A DNA stretch of 64,000 bases from positions 9,560,633 to 9,624,632 of the forward strand of contig NC_087069.1 in the NCBI RefSeq assembly GCF_963678635.1, given 5' to 3'. A program made the position numbers and the translations under genes. Within the stretch, counting starts at the first letter, position 1; each line of letters opens with the position of its first letter. Positions 1 through 9,653 of this stretch are shown here, piece by piece. This DNA comes from Symsagittifera roscoffensis (taxonomy: Eukaryota; Xenacoelomorpha; Acoela; Convolutidae). A model generated the notes under the pieces. The model was not told the origin of the DNA, ran no database searches, and was given only the letters and a program-made list of their open reading frames with translations.

Positions 1-353
1 TTATTAGGAAGATTTTCAATCAGGTCAAAATCTACTCCTCGGACAAATTTCAGATGTTTTTTTTGCATTTGAATATGACGAGATTGATAAGGTTGATAAG
101 AGTAAAAAGTTTTGTCTAATGCTGGTTGAAACGTTCCAATTTTCAACCAACCAAAAATAAGATGATTTTTTCTAGATCCACTTGAACCAAGTACAGAAGT
201 AAAAGTTCGCTCTTTGGTAGATTTTAAATTGTTCATAGGTTTGGAGAAGGTAGAATGTAGCCGACAGCGCTTCATAAGATAGCTACCCAATTTTTGTTTC
301 TTCACATACTTTGCATAACAAAATTCGAACGATTGCACAATTTTGCATCCAAA
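1..353 (-). pseudogene. P-loop NTPase-like fragment, open at window edge
   Basis: A minus-strand frame runs without a stop from 353 to the left edge (about 117 codons); possible ATG codons lie at 275 and 236. The translation contains a Walker A-like stretch, LGSSGSRKNHLIF, after a beta-strand-like TFTSV, followed by an aromatic and Gln-rich segment. A working Walker A reads G-x4-G-K-S/T; here the second Gly is Arg and the Ser/Thr is Asn, so nucleotide binding is probably lost. The layout resembles the DNA-packaging ATPases of Maverick/Polinton elements, and a Maverick-type polymerase remnant lies at 15.8-18.3 kb, but the family assignment is an inference from memory of that family. It could be another P-loop protein. 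The gene continues outside the window. Confidence 0.4.
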
Positions 354-1960
354 CTATAAAAAAAATTGGCACAGAAAAACTAAAAGAGATCTATTACATG
401 TAAGTCCAAACAACTTCCATGATTATCGTTCATAATTTTCTTCATCGAAAACGAAATTTTCTAAATTTACGGGCTTGTCATATGCATCAATCTTATCTCT
501 AGAAAGAAACCATTGACAATGACATTCAATTAAATTTCAAGAAATTTAGTACATTACAATTATTTTGATTTGCAGTTTGTTTGAAAAAAATCAAGTCCAT
601 GTTCTGTATGCTTTTGCTTTTCTTTCTGCACAGTTAAGAAATTTCGCACGACAAGAAATGGGTAGTTGCTACACCTCCAATCATATTTTCCATCTTTGAA
701 TAACAAAAACTGAACTTTTCGGCAAGCCTAGTCATCCAAATTAATGATTTTTGTTTTCAAAATGTCTGACAGAATCTTACTTTTTTCATAACCTTTTCCG
801 TTTTTGTGGCTTCTAGGTTTTGCAATATTTTATCAAGTTCAGTATAGTTTTAGTAACGCTTCTGCAACTGATTCCATGAAGACTCTCTGCACAGTAAGAA
901 GATTGGTATATTAGTTTGAGTTTTTTGGGAGGAAAAAGGAATATCCTACAGTTTGTCCATCCTTATAAACTCCTAATTTTTTCAGTATTTTGTTTTCAAT
1001 ACATTAAATATCCAAAACAAACCGGCTCGTGCTGTTAACTGTTGTCTCCGGAGTTTTTTGGTTAAAATGATATACAATCGTACAATCATCTAAAGGTGAA
1101 GCAAGTCATTTTTATATAAAACAAAAACTGAAAAGTAATACAGTCACAGGACCAAGTAAGCATGAACTTGGGAGACTACGTGCAACATCACAAAACCCTG
1201 GTCTTTCTTCCGTAATAAATTTCACAGATCTTGCAGATTCATATAGAATTGCATGTAGTCGAAAGATTTCGGAGGTTACGAAAAATTAACCCAAACAGAA
1301 AATTCCGTATCCAATTAGGCCTCCAAAAGAATTTTTTAGTCCTTTTCTTTCAATTTTTTGTCCGGGTCCAAAACAAAACAGATACAACGAAATCAACTTT
1401 TTCTTGTATTTGACGACAAATCTTGCATTATAATCTAAAAATTTCTTAAATTTTAATTCAATTTCTGAACGTTCATTTTCTGCAGTGCACTCGTCAATAT
1501 TCCTGCTAGATTTTTTGAAAGTCTCTACATAACCTAGTAACGAAGGGTAATTTATAGAGTAATTTATCAGGTAATATCGAGTAATTTATTAAATTCTTTT
1601 CTTTAATTAAGCTGTAAAGATTGATTTTTTTCCATTGGTTTCCAATTCCACGGTATTCTTTAGGTTCTATTTTTTTGATATCAGATCGGATTTTTACCAT
1701 TAAACAGAGTCCACTCAAAATGAGATTTTTGTGAGTCTACGTCCAAATACTGCAAATTTGTTAAAATTTGTGATTCTATAATAGTTAGTTAATTTTTTTG
1801 GGACTTTTCTTCAAGAACAATATGAAAAATTCCCAATTTATTTTAAGAAAAAATTTCTTGAACAACCAATATTCCAACTCAAACTCTTCAACGGGAATAC
1901 AAAATCAGAAATGATTTGCAGGATAAATACATAGGTAAGAAGACACATTAAAAAACCAAT
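354..1960. other. Non-coding, AT-rich decayed DNA
   Basis: No convincing gene. The few short frames (for example 1506-1718 minus) have no recognisable motif and start mostly at non-ATG codons. A stretch of about 37 minus-strand codons ending near 1120 reads like degraded coding sequence but is too short to call. The interval may be further remnant of the same mobile element as the flanking fragments. Confidence 0.4.
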
Positions 1961-2434
1961 TTATTGTACATTACAGTTTTCAACAAACATAAAACCTTCC
2001 AAAATTTGAAACATAGGCAACTTGTTTGCTTGCTCCATTTTTTTTGCTGTGACGAGTTGAATCTGACAGTAGGGAGGTTTGTCAACATTGTACTTTTTGA
2101 TTGTGACGCAAACTTGTCTTGTTTTGTAAGTTGCTATGCCATACACTTTTTTACAGTTGTCAAACTCCTGATCCATAGTTGACTCCATGTCAGAAGTGAG
2201 TTCCAATATACTACGAACGAGCCCAAAGTTTTCAGCATCGTGAATAACAGTAATTCTAGTTGCCGAAATTGCTTCTCATTATTTTTCACCAAAATAGACT
2301 TGCTGTCTTTTTTTGAGTTGTACCAAGTTAATTTTCTTGAATAAATGAAAGCAAGGTGGAAAACAAATTTTCTCCTTGTAGGATTTTTGGGACCAAGCAA
2401 ATCTCCCAATTCTTGTTTTTTTTTAGAAATCATT
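1961..2434 (-). pseudogene. Frameshifted ORF remnant, 3' part, cut by the BEL insertion
   Basis: Two minus-strand frames abut. One covers about 2440 down to about 2200 and contains FHLAFIYSRKLTWYNSKKD. The other covers about 2270 down to 1961 and contains KKVYGIATYKTRQVCVTIKK, ending in TAG. They switch frame around 2200-2275, so one indel separates them. Composition (many charged and aromatic residues, few stops over 150 codons) suggests former coding sequence. The upstream part was separated by the BEL insertion: the frame continues across the target site at 12071. I do not recognise the protein. It lies between ATPase-like and polymerase-like remnants of Maverick type, so it may belong to the same element. 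Confidence 0.4.
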
Positions 2435-2439
2435 ATACT
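2435..2439. repeat. Target site duplication of BEL element, left copy
   Basis: ATACT immediately outside the left LTR matches ATACT at 12066-12070 outside the right LTR. Five bases is the usual duplication length for BEL/Pao elements. Confidence 0.85.
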
Positions 2440-2742
2440 TATGCTCGCTAATCTCCAAAAAACTGTTCCAAATCCGTAAATTAGTAAGAGATATTTCTCG
2501 GCAAATAACTCGGTCAATAAAATAATTTCGGCATTTTTCTATTGATCAGAACATCATATAACATTTTTAGCATCTCCCTGTTTTTGGTACAAATCGGCGC
2601 AAGCTAGCCACAAAGACCGGTCGGTAATGTCCTTGAGACAAATTGCTCTTTTTGGCGGTCAACCTTAATCAAGGCTGAACCGAATTATGGTCAAAAAACA
2701 GTTAAAATAGGATGTAACCCCCGTTTTTAGTATATTAATACA

Positions 2743-2836
2743 TGGGCAGGTGGGGGACTCGAACCTACGTCAACTGTTATTTCATACATATAATCGGCGT
2801 TAGCTTAGTTTGTCTTAGTCCGCTTGGCCAACTGTG
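2743..2836 (-). other. tRNA-like segment with A and B boxes in the 3' LTR
   Basis: On the minus strand, TTGGCCAAGCGG (2820-2831) matches the Pol III A box and D arm of class II tRNAs (Leu/Ser type). GGTTCGAGTCC (2755-2765) matches the B box and T loop exactly, and the segment ends CCACCTGCCCA, like an acceptor 3' strand. A-to-B spacing is about 55 bases. The anticodon arm does not fold convincingly and the acceptor 5' strand pairs poorly, so this is not a working tRNA gene. It is either a tRNA-derived insertion fixed in the LTR or a kept Pol III-type promoter. The same segment is at 11907-12000. Confidence 0.6.
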
Positions 2837-2881
2837 CTTGTTTTATATGCATCTATACGTTTGTTTTATATGCATCTATAC
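2837..2881 (-). promoter_or_regulatory. Tandemly duplicated TATA-box segment in LTR
   Basis: A 21-22-base unit occurs twice in tandem; each copy contains GCATATAAAACAA on the minus strand, so each carries a TATAAAA box. The pair starts only about 20 bases from the 5' end of the LTR, which leaves a very short U3 upstream of the presumed Pol II promoter. The same duplication occurs in the 5' LTR at 12001-12045, where it would drive the element. Confidence 0.55.
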
Positions 2882-2882
2882 T

Positions 2883-5800
2883 CTACATTTGCATTGCAAC
2901 ATCCTCCCCCCCTGAAGAAGGAAGAACCGGAGCGAGCTTAACGGTCGGCCGCGTGACTTCACGGGTTGCGGTCCTGACAAGGGCGGATCGGGCGCAACCG
3001 TCCTGTCCGTAGTTTAGCTTGACGATTCGGGCGAGAGGGTAGTACCCACGCGGACTATCGGGCTCAATCACCCACACGAGATCGCCTGTTTTAAGAGTGA
3101 AGTCAGAATGAGTGTGCCACTTGACACGCTTATTCAGCGAGGGAACATATTCTCGAAGCCAACGAGACCAAATCGCGTTAGCATATGACTGCGCTCGCAC
3201 GTACCTTTTCTTGTGATCGAAGTGCTCCCCGGGTAAAAGCGAAGGAAAGCTTGTGGCATGTTGTCCAAGCAAAAAATGGTTTGGGGTTAACACTTCTAAC
3301 TCACGTGAATCGGTACTAACGGGAGTGATTGGCCTCGAATTCAAAGCCTGTTCAACTAAGCAGAGTGTTGTTCCTAACACCTCTTCAGTGACTCGCCTAC
3401 TGCCTAGGATATCGTACAGCACGCGCTTCACGCTTCGGACGAGGCGTTCCCAGGAGCCGCCATGATGGGGTGCGCCTGGCGGGTTAAATTTCCAAGTAAC
3501 ACCTTTATGTGCAAAAATGGTCGGAGCCATGCCATTCCAGCTCTTGATGCAGGCAAGTAATTCCTTTTCCGCACCAACGAAGTTCGTGCCATTATCCGAC
3601 CAGATTGTGCTTGGCGTACCACGGCGCGCAACGAAACGTTCAATGCCCATGACACACGAACTGGTGTCCAGAGATGGTACAATCTCAAGGTGTACAGCCC
3701 TGGTGGTGAGGCAAGTAAAAAGGAATCCCCATCTTTTTTCCGTGCTTCTGCGAACTGGAACGTAAAGCGGTCCAAAGTAATCCACACCCGTATGATTGAA
3801 GGGTGGTTGCTTATATCCGAGACGTTCGACAGGTAAATCGGACATAATTGGCTGGATGGTGCTTGCTTTGCGTTTACGGCATGTCACACATTGATTTTCG
3901 ATAGACCGAAGTAGTCGACGCAACCCAAGTATTGCATATTTCATATTTAAAACGGAGCGCATGTAATCTAATCCTTGATGAAAATGCTTATGGTGGAGGC
4001 TGCGGGCCAACAAACGAACTAAGGTATGTCGTGCGTCGAGTATTATTGGGTGCTTAGTATCAAACTCGGTATCCACTAAGCGCACAATCCGTCCGGTGGA
4101 ACGAATGATTCCAGCGGGACCGATAAATGGCGAGTATGTGGCAATTTGACTACTATTCTTAATAGGTTTGCCAGCGGTGAGTGCTTTTAACTCAACGGGA
4201 AAGGATTCCATCTGAGCAAGATGAATCAGTTTGCTTTCTGCAATATCAAGTTCAGTGGGGTCGGTGATTCGTAATTCCTTACCACGAAAATGCTTATGTG
4301 AAGGCAACATCCTCAACATAAAAGCGACTACTCGTTTGTATCTTGTAAAGGAACTGAACCTTTCCCAATTGAACCCGTGTTCGGGATGTTTGATTGATGT
4401 GACATCGTTGACGAAGGAAGATGATGTCTCCAAGCAATTATCAACATCACAAGAAGGACCCTTCAAACGAATTTTATTGATTACACGTTCGTCGGGTATA
4501 AACGGCCAATCAGTAGTCCTGAGAATGCTCGGACCAGTAACCCAGCTGCTATCCTTGAGGGCTTCCGAAGAAATCCCCCGCGTACCGGTATCAGCTGGAT
4601 TATCGCCGCTCAGAACATGGTGCCACTCATCAATAGTGGTCGACTCGAGGATTTCGCCGACACGATTAGCGACGAATACAGGTAATTTTTCAGTGGAGTT
4701 TAGCCACTGCAAAACTGTTGTACTATCTGTCCACATAAAGACATGATTAATAGAGACGGTAAGGGCGGTCAGTATATCATCTTTTAGTCGTGTGGCGAGC
4801 AGAGCAGCTTGAAGCTCTAGCTTCGGTATAGATAGCGCTTTCATGGGCGCAACGCGAGCTTTACCAAAGATGAAGGATATTTGAGTTTTATGCGAGCTCG
4901 CGAGTCGCGCACGCAAAAATCCAACAGCACAGAAAACGTCCTGCGAGCTATCACCGAACATGTGGAGCTCAATTTGATCAACAGGCTCTGTGAAGTAACA
5001 ACGGGGAATAGTCAATTGCCCTAAGAGAGGGAGACCGGAGTGCCACTCGAGAAACTTATCTCTTATGTCTTCTGGCAATTCGTCGTCCCAACTTTGACCA
5101 CTGATTTTCCAAATATCTTTCAGTAAAAGACGGGCCCTAACTGTGTATGGAGCTACTAACCCAACAGGGTCAAACACAGAAGAGACGAAACTCAAGACGG
5201 TTCGTTGAGTTATTGCTTTATCGAGAGGACGATCCACGCCTCTGCTAACAACCAATGTGTCTTTCACATGGTCCCACTTAAGACCTAAGACGTGTGATGA
5301 TTGTTCGGCACCGTTACATATTTCCTTGATGGGTGAAGATGAGGTTTCGGATTCCTCGGGGTTCATTGCTGAAGTGATTTCATCAGCATTACTGACAAAT
5401 TTAGTCAAATTAAATCCTCCCAATTTTAGTAAGGAAACCAAATCGCGACTAGTTTTAATTGCTTGGGTAACGTTCTCGAATGAATCCAAGTAATCGTCCA
5501 TGTAAAATTTTTCATTTACGACTGAGGCGGCCTCAGGGTATGTGGACATATTATCAGTTGCTGTTTTTTGCAACGCGAAATTGGCGCACGTAGGCGAATC
5601 CCGTGCGCCGAATATATGGCGAGTGTACTGATGAACTACCACATCGGAAGTGGTATCCTCCCGCCACAAAAAACGGAGCGAAATTTGATCGCGGGCAAGG
5701 ACTCCTACCTGGAGGAACATACCCTCTATATCCGCGGAGACGGCGTACTTATGTTGACGGAATCGCAAAAGCACAAAAATTAAATTTTGGAGTAGGTCAG

Positions 5801-8800
5801 GACCCACCAATAAGGATTTATTTAAGGATGTGCCGTGAAACTTAGAAGCCCCATTAAGGACTCGGCGCACCTTACCCGGCTTATTCGCATTTACGACGGG
5901 ATGGTGCGGAAGATACCACTCGCGATCGGAACGCTTACGTGGATCATGCGGTTCGACGGTAACGACATAGCCTTTCCTAATGTCCTCTCTAATGGTTTCC
6001 GCGTATCTTTCGCGCAGCTCAGGGTCTTTACTTAACCTTCTCTCCAATGATTCAAATTGGGCGAGTGACGAGTAATAATTGTTTGGTAGACTGACATTAC
6101 TATCAATCCAAAGCATAGGCACAATGTATCTTTCGCCATTGTGAACGGTTTCAGAATTGAGGATGGATAAAGCATGTTTATCCGCGGCGGAACGGGCATC
6201 GACTTGTTTGAAAGCACCATACGATTCCAACTCGTACCAGGATTTTATCTGGTCGGTCAGAGAAGAATCTTCAACAACACACTTGAAACACGAAGAAGTA
6301 GGATTACCGGACGGCGGCAACGGACCACTTAAGACCCAACCTATCGGTAGGCGAACGGAACACGGTGAGTTTTTATCATCTCCCAAGATGAACTCAATGG
6401 GTCTAACGGCGTGGTAGTAGTCTTGTCCGATAATAACTTCAACGTCCTCATAAGTATATTGAATGGGCTTAATAGGTGCTAATTGTGGAAATTTATTCTG
6501 CAAATCAGCAATATTGATTAATTCGGAACCAATCCGAATACTGTCTTTAACATAGGCACAGAGAGAAAATACGAAATCACTATTATTCGGCTCGGAGGAA
6601 ACTGTCAACTTGACCCTCTGAGTCTCAACAACGGTGGTCAAATTGAAACCACTAATTGACAAGTTAACGGGCTCCCCTACTAAGCCGAGACGGTTTACGA
6701 GTGACGAAGACACCCAGGAGTGAGTCGATGCACTATCACAAAGAACCAAGGTCAGGAGACTGGTTACATCCGAGGATACACCAAGTGTTGCAATTGGCAA
6801 CAACCCTTTAGAAGATTCAATGTCATGTACATCACTAACAGCGGCATGGGTGGAAGTGTTTGTATTCTCCTTGGATTTGTTTGTTCCAGCCTTATTCGAG
6901 ACATTTGAATTTTCCTTCCGAGGAAATATTCTTTTGGCTCCATGGAGCAAGACATTATGTGTGCTATCACACTCTGGCTTCGGGCACTTTTTTGCTCTAG
7001 AACATTGCCGGAAACTATGATTGCCATTGAGACAAGCGAAGCAAAGTTTCTGTTCAGCTACGTATTTTGCTCGCTGAGTAGCATTCTTTTCCTTAAAAAC
7101 AGCACAATTCCACAATGCATGACTACCCTTACACAAAACACACGGCGGAAACTTAGACTTATCCTGAGCCTTACTACTTACCTGGCTATTGGCTGCAAAA
7201 ACTTTGGTTGTTTTTGGTTTAACTGGTTCCTCGTTTTTTGCCTTAGAGCTGAGTAAACGTAATCTTTCATGCCCCTCGGTCTTTTCTTTCAACCAGTTGT
7301 TAAAGTCTAAGAGTGTTGGTCGCTGCCAATTATGTCTAACAGTATGCATTGACCAAGCCTCCTTGAGGTTAGGCGGAAGTTTACTAACAGCTTGGTTTAA
7401 CAGGTTAACACTCTTTAGATCATCGTTGAAAGACAATGATTTGAAAACTGCTACGAGGCCAGATATTGCAGAGGAGAAACGAATGACATTTTCCGAATTG
7501 TGCATCTTAAGTGGAGGAAAAGTATTCAGCTTATCAAGATGCGCACCAACAATGGCATGTGGTTGACCAAACTTCCGTTGCAAGGTGGCCAGTGCATCCT
7601 TGTACATAACGCCACTATAACTAAACTCCGCAATTGCGGTTTTTGCTTTGCCTGTGACGAGCGTTTTTAAGTATGTCAGTTTCGTATCATCGGTGAGAAC
7701 AGCGGAATCAACGGTGGACTTAAACTGACCAAACCATTCGTGCCAGTTTAACGGGTTGCCGTCAAACTGGGCTAACTTCCATTCAGGAAGATGATCTTTG
7801 CGGCTATGCATCAATAATTCCGCCAATTCACGAGCGGAGAGAGGTCGATCCGATGAACAACCTTGGTTCGGATAAGCGGGAGACGGTGCGTAGTCTTCGT
7901 TGACTGGCTGATAACCAGTATTAGTTTGATTGACAAAATGCGGAACATGGTGTGGATGAACTGGGGGAGTATTAAAATACACAGTCCCACCACTAGAATA
8001 CGGAGCGGCGGTGTTACACGATGGGACAATAGTTGTCACATTAGAAAAAATGTTTCCAGCGTTACAACACTGAGCAGGCGTGACGATTGGAGTTGTAGCT
8101 GCCAATCGCCATAAGTTTGCATCACTTGTGTAGTAATCGTTGATATTAGGTGACACAGTATGCGGAACAAAGGGAAGATTATGTTGCGTCTGGACTGGCG
8201 CTGCATGGCAATTACGTGCCGAAAAGAAAACCGGCGTTGGGTTTACTCCAGAAGATGAGAAGCCACCACCAGCAAATGCAGGCGACAAAGAAACAAAACC
8301 AGAACCTGGTTGGGCCGGTAACATTGGGACAGGTAATGACTCCGGTTGCGCGATGGCAAAACTACCATTAGTTATGTTTGAACTCATGGTCTGTAAAGGA
8401 ACAGCAGACGGTGGTGACACGTGTGCACTAGAATGCATATTGTTAACTGGGAAGGGAACAGAGGCTGGGAATGAAACAGAAGCTTGCAATGGCAAACGGC
8501 TTGCACTGCCAAATTGAGGCATAGCCCGATGTCCATAATCATGGATTCCAGGGTCACTCAATGCTGTGTGCTCATGGTTATGACTATTACTGGTGTGAAT
8601 TGCATGAGCAAGGAGGGCAGAAGTCGTCGGTCCTGACGAAATGGGTACATGAGTGAAGGCCTGCAAACCTGGCGCACTAGCAACGTCGGGAGGTGCTTGT
8701 GAACTAACAGAGTCTACCCAATCATTAGTTCGATCGGTTGCTACCTTTGAAATAGGTTGACTTACTCCTGTTAAGTTACTTTCCGCTACCTTCTCGCTAA

Positions 8801-9560
8801 CCTCAGATGAACTGTCCTCAAGTTCAAACGCTTTCAATTCCATTTCAATTAGTTGCTTTTTATGATTTTCAGCCAATTGCTCTAGTTCCAGCTGACTTTG
8901 TTCGAACTTAAGACGGTTCTCTTGCTCTTTAAGTCTTAAAGATACTTGATACTGTCTTTCCAGCTCCTCATGGCGTCGTTTGACTAAAGCTAACTCATGC
9001 CGTTTCTCACTTGATGACATAGTGCGAACAGTCGACGTATGACGAGTGGAAGCAGATTTATCAGACTTATGTGGGTCAAGCTTTCTACTATCCTTAGACT
9101 TATTAGAGACCTTAGACCTGTTTTCAGATACTCGTGCTGCTGAATCACTTGTTTTGTGCGAGTGTGAGGATGTCTCAGACCTAGTTTGTTGTAAAGATCC
9201 CTTGCTCCCTGTAATGCCGGCTGCTGGAAATGACGAAGGTTCAAGGCTCATCTTGTAACTCTGAGCTTCGTGCATTACTTTATCGTTCATTTCGGTTACT
9301 TTCTTAAGCCAAAGGTCTTGCTGAGCAATAATTTTTTCAGGATTTTCCGTTTTTCCCGCTAACCTAATTAATTGCTCGTTGACGTCGACAGCTTTTTCCA
9401 ACGCAATTTTACATTTGTAAACAGCATTATCAATTTTTGTAGTGCGACTATTATTCTCAATGTACTCAAGTAATAATGAGTGACCTTTAAGCAGCTCATT
9501 TTCTAGATTTAGACGGGTTTCGAATAACTTGCGTATCTTACTTTGGAATTTTTCGTCCAT
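2883..9560 (-). CDS. BEL/Pao gag-pol polyprotein (2225 aa, intact)
   Basis: Single frame from ATG at 9560 (the in-frame codon at 9569 is GTG, so I start at the ATG) to TAG at 2883 inside the 3' LTR. Domains, numbered from that ATG: coiled-coil, charged Gag N terminus (about 1-250); Ser/Pro/His-rich linker; DUF1759-like Gag region around residue 600 (FDGNPLNWHEWF); Cys/His knuckles from C807 (CVLCKGSH and CFACLNGNHSFRQC); DUF1758-type aspartic protease with DSAST at D942; reverse transcriptase with YMDD at about 1353-1356; RNase H/Peptidase_A17 region with Asp at 1537 (FGDSS) and 1612 (WTDST); integrase with HHCC zinc site (CVTC at 1891-1894) and catalytic D1927, D1989, E2038 (48 residues between the last two); C-terminal DUF5641-like domain (TGDLVWVIEPDSPRGYYPLARI). 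All listed catalytic residues are present and there is no frameshift or stop, so the protein should be functional. It forms virus-like particles and copies and integrates the element. Confidence 0.95.
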   Translation of the reverse strand: MDEKFQSKIRKLFETRLNLENELLKGHSLLLEYIENNSRTTKIDNAVYKCKIALEKAVDVNEQLIRLAGKTENPEKIIAQQDLWLKKVTEMNDKVMHEAQSYKMSLEPSSFPAAGITGSKGSLQQTRSETSSHSHKTSDSAARVSENRSKVSNKSKDSRKLDPHKSDKSASTRHTSTVRTMSSSEKRHELALVKRRHEELERQYQVSLRLKEQENRLKFEQSQLELEQLAENHKKQLIEMELKAFELEDSSSEVSEKVAESNLTGVSQPISKVATDRTNDWVDSVSSQAPPDVASAPGLQAFTHVPISSGPTTSALLAHAIHTSNSHNHEHTALSDPGIHDYGHRAMPQFGSASRLPLQASVSFPASVPFPVNNMHSSAHVSPPSAVPLQTMSSNITNGSFAIAQPESLPVPMLPAQPGSGFVSLSPAFAGGGFSSSGVNPTPVFFSARNCHAAPVQTQHNLPFVPHTVSPNINDYYTSDANLWRLAATTPIVTPAQCCNAGNIFSNVTTIVPSCNTAAPYSSGGTVYFNTPPVHPHHVPHFVNQTNTGYQPVNEDYAPSPAYPNQGCSSDRPLSARELAELLMHSRKDHLPEWKLAQFDGNPLNWHEWFGQFKSTVDSAVLTDDTKLTYLKTLVTGKAKTAIAEFSYSGVMYKDALATLQRKFGQPHAIVGAHLDKLNTFPPLKMHNSENVIRFSSAISGLVAVFKSLSFNDDLKSVNLLNQAVSKLPPNLKEAWSMHTVRHNWQRPTLLDFNNWLKEKTEGHERLRLLSSKAKNEEPVKPKTTKVFAANSQVSSKAQDKSKFPPCVLCKGSHALWNCAVFKEKNATQRAKYVAEQKLCFACLNGNHSFRQCSRAKKCPKPECDSTHNVLLHGAKRIFPRKENSNVSNKAGTNKSKENTNTSTHAAVSDVHDIESSKGLLPIATLGVSSDVTSLLTLVLCDSASTHSWVSSSLVNRLGLVGEPVNLSISGFNLTTVVETQRVKLTVSSEPNNSDFVFSLCAYVKDSIRIGSELINIADLQNKFPQLAPIKPIQYTYEDVEVIIGQDYYHAVRPIEFILGDDKNSPCSVRLPIGWVLSGPLPPSGNPTSSCFKCVVEDSSLTDQIKSWYELESYGAFKQVDARSAADKHALSILNSETVHNGERYIVPMLWIDSNVSLPNNYYSSLAQFESLERRLSKDPELRERYAETIREDIRKGYVVTVEPHDPRKRSDREWYLPHHPVVNANKPGKVRRVLNGASKFHGTSLNKSLLVGPDLLQNLIFVLLRFRQHKYAVSADIEGMFLQVGVLARDQISLRFLWREDTTSDVVVHQYTRHIFGARDSPTCANFALQKTATDNMSTYPEAASVVNEKFYMDDYLDSFENVTQAIKTSRDLVSLLKLGGFNLTKFVSNADEITSAMNPEESETSSSPIKEICNGAEQSSHVLGLKWDHVKDTLVVSRGVDRPLDKAITQRTVLSFVSSVFDPVGLVAPYTVRARLLLKDIWKISGQSWDDELPEDIRDKFLEWHSGLPLLGQLTIPRCYFTEPVDQIELHMFGDSSQDVFCAVGFLRARLASSHKTQISFIFGKARVAPMKALSIPKLELQAALLATRLKDDILTALTVSINHVFMWTDSTTVLQWLNSTEKLPVFVANRVGEILESTTIDEWHHVLSGDNPADTGTRGISSEALKDSSWVTGPSILRTTDWPFIPDERVINKIRLKGPSCDVDNCLETSSSFVNDVTSIKHPEHGFNWERFSSFTRYKRVVAFMLRMLPSHKHFRGKELRITDPTELDIAESKLIHLAQMESFPVELKALTAGKPIKNSSQIATYSPFIGPAGIIRSTGRIVRLVDTEFDTKHPIILDARHTLVRLLARSLHHKHFHQGLDYMRSVLNMKYAILGLRRLLRSIENQCVTCRKRKASTIQPIMSDLPVERLGYKQPPFNHTGVDYFGPLYVPVRRSTEKRWGFLFTCLTTRAVHLEIVPSLDTSSCVMGIERFVARRGTPSTIWSDNGTNFVGAEKELLACIKSWNGMAPTIFAHKGVTWKFNPPGAPHHGGSWERLVRSVKRVLYDILGSRRVTEEVLGTTLCLVEQALNSRPITPVSTDSRELEVLTPNHFLLGQHATSFPSLLPGEHFDHKKRYVRAQSYANAIWSRWLREYVPSLNKRVKWHTHSDFTLKTGDLVWVIEPDSPRGYYPLARIVKLNYGQDGCARSALVRTATREVTRPTVKLAPVLPSSGGEDVAMQM
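2902..2912 (-). promoter_or_regulatory. Polypurine tract of BEL element
   Basis: On the minus strand, GGGGGGGAGGA directly abuts the 3' LTR. This is the expected primer for plus-strand DNA synthesis during reverse transcription. It lies inside the gag-pol reading frame, encoding the Gly-Gly-Glu-Asp near the C terminus. Confidence 0.8.
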
Positions 9561-9653
9561 GTTTTTCACAAATTGACAATATTCTACGGATGCTCACTTA
9601 TAGAAAACAATCAATAAAATGAGATACTGTTTTGGTACGTAATCAAATTTGCA
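9561..9653 (-). other. Spacer between small ORF and gag-pol
   Basis: 93 bases between the stop of the upstream ORF and the gag-pol ATG. An in-frame stop (TGA at 9594-9596 on the minus strand) separates the two, so they are not one frame. How ribosomes reach gag-pol (reinitiation, splicing or a separate transcript) is not evident. Confidence 0.5.

Larger units (their letters stand above)
2440..2901 (-). repeat. BEL element 3' LTR
   Basis: 462 bp, with no difference found by eye from 11604-12065. Read on the minus strand, it opens with TGTTGC and, within about 70 bases, carries two TATAAAA boxes in a tandem duplication (2837-2881), followed by the tRNA-like segment (2743-2836). The gag-pol stop codon lies inside this LTR at 2883-2885. 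Confidence 0.95.

Noticed and set aside
2743-2836. Functional tRNA gene
   Set aside because: Only the A-box and B-box regions match. The anticodon arm and 5' acceptor strand do not fold, and the segment is duplicated as part of the LTRs.
3253-9258. Many 60-170-codon frames on the plus strand and in other phases of the BEL element
   Set aside because: Shadows of the long minus-strand gag-pol frame; none has independent motifs.
2883-9569. Polyprotein start at 9569
   Set aside because: That codon is GTG; the first ATG in frame is at 9560, three codons later, and is used here.
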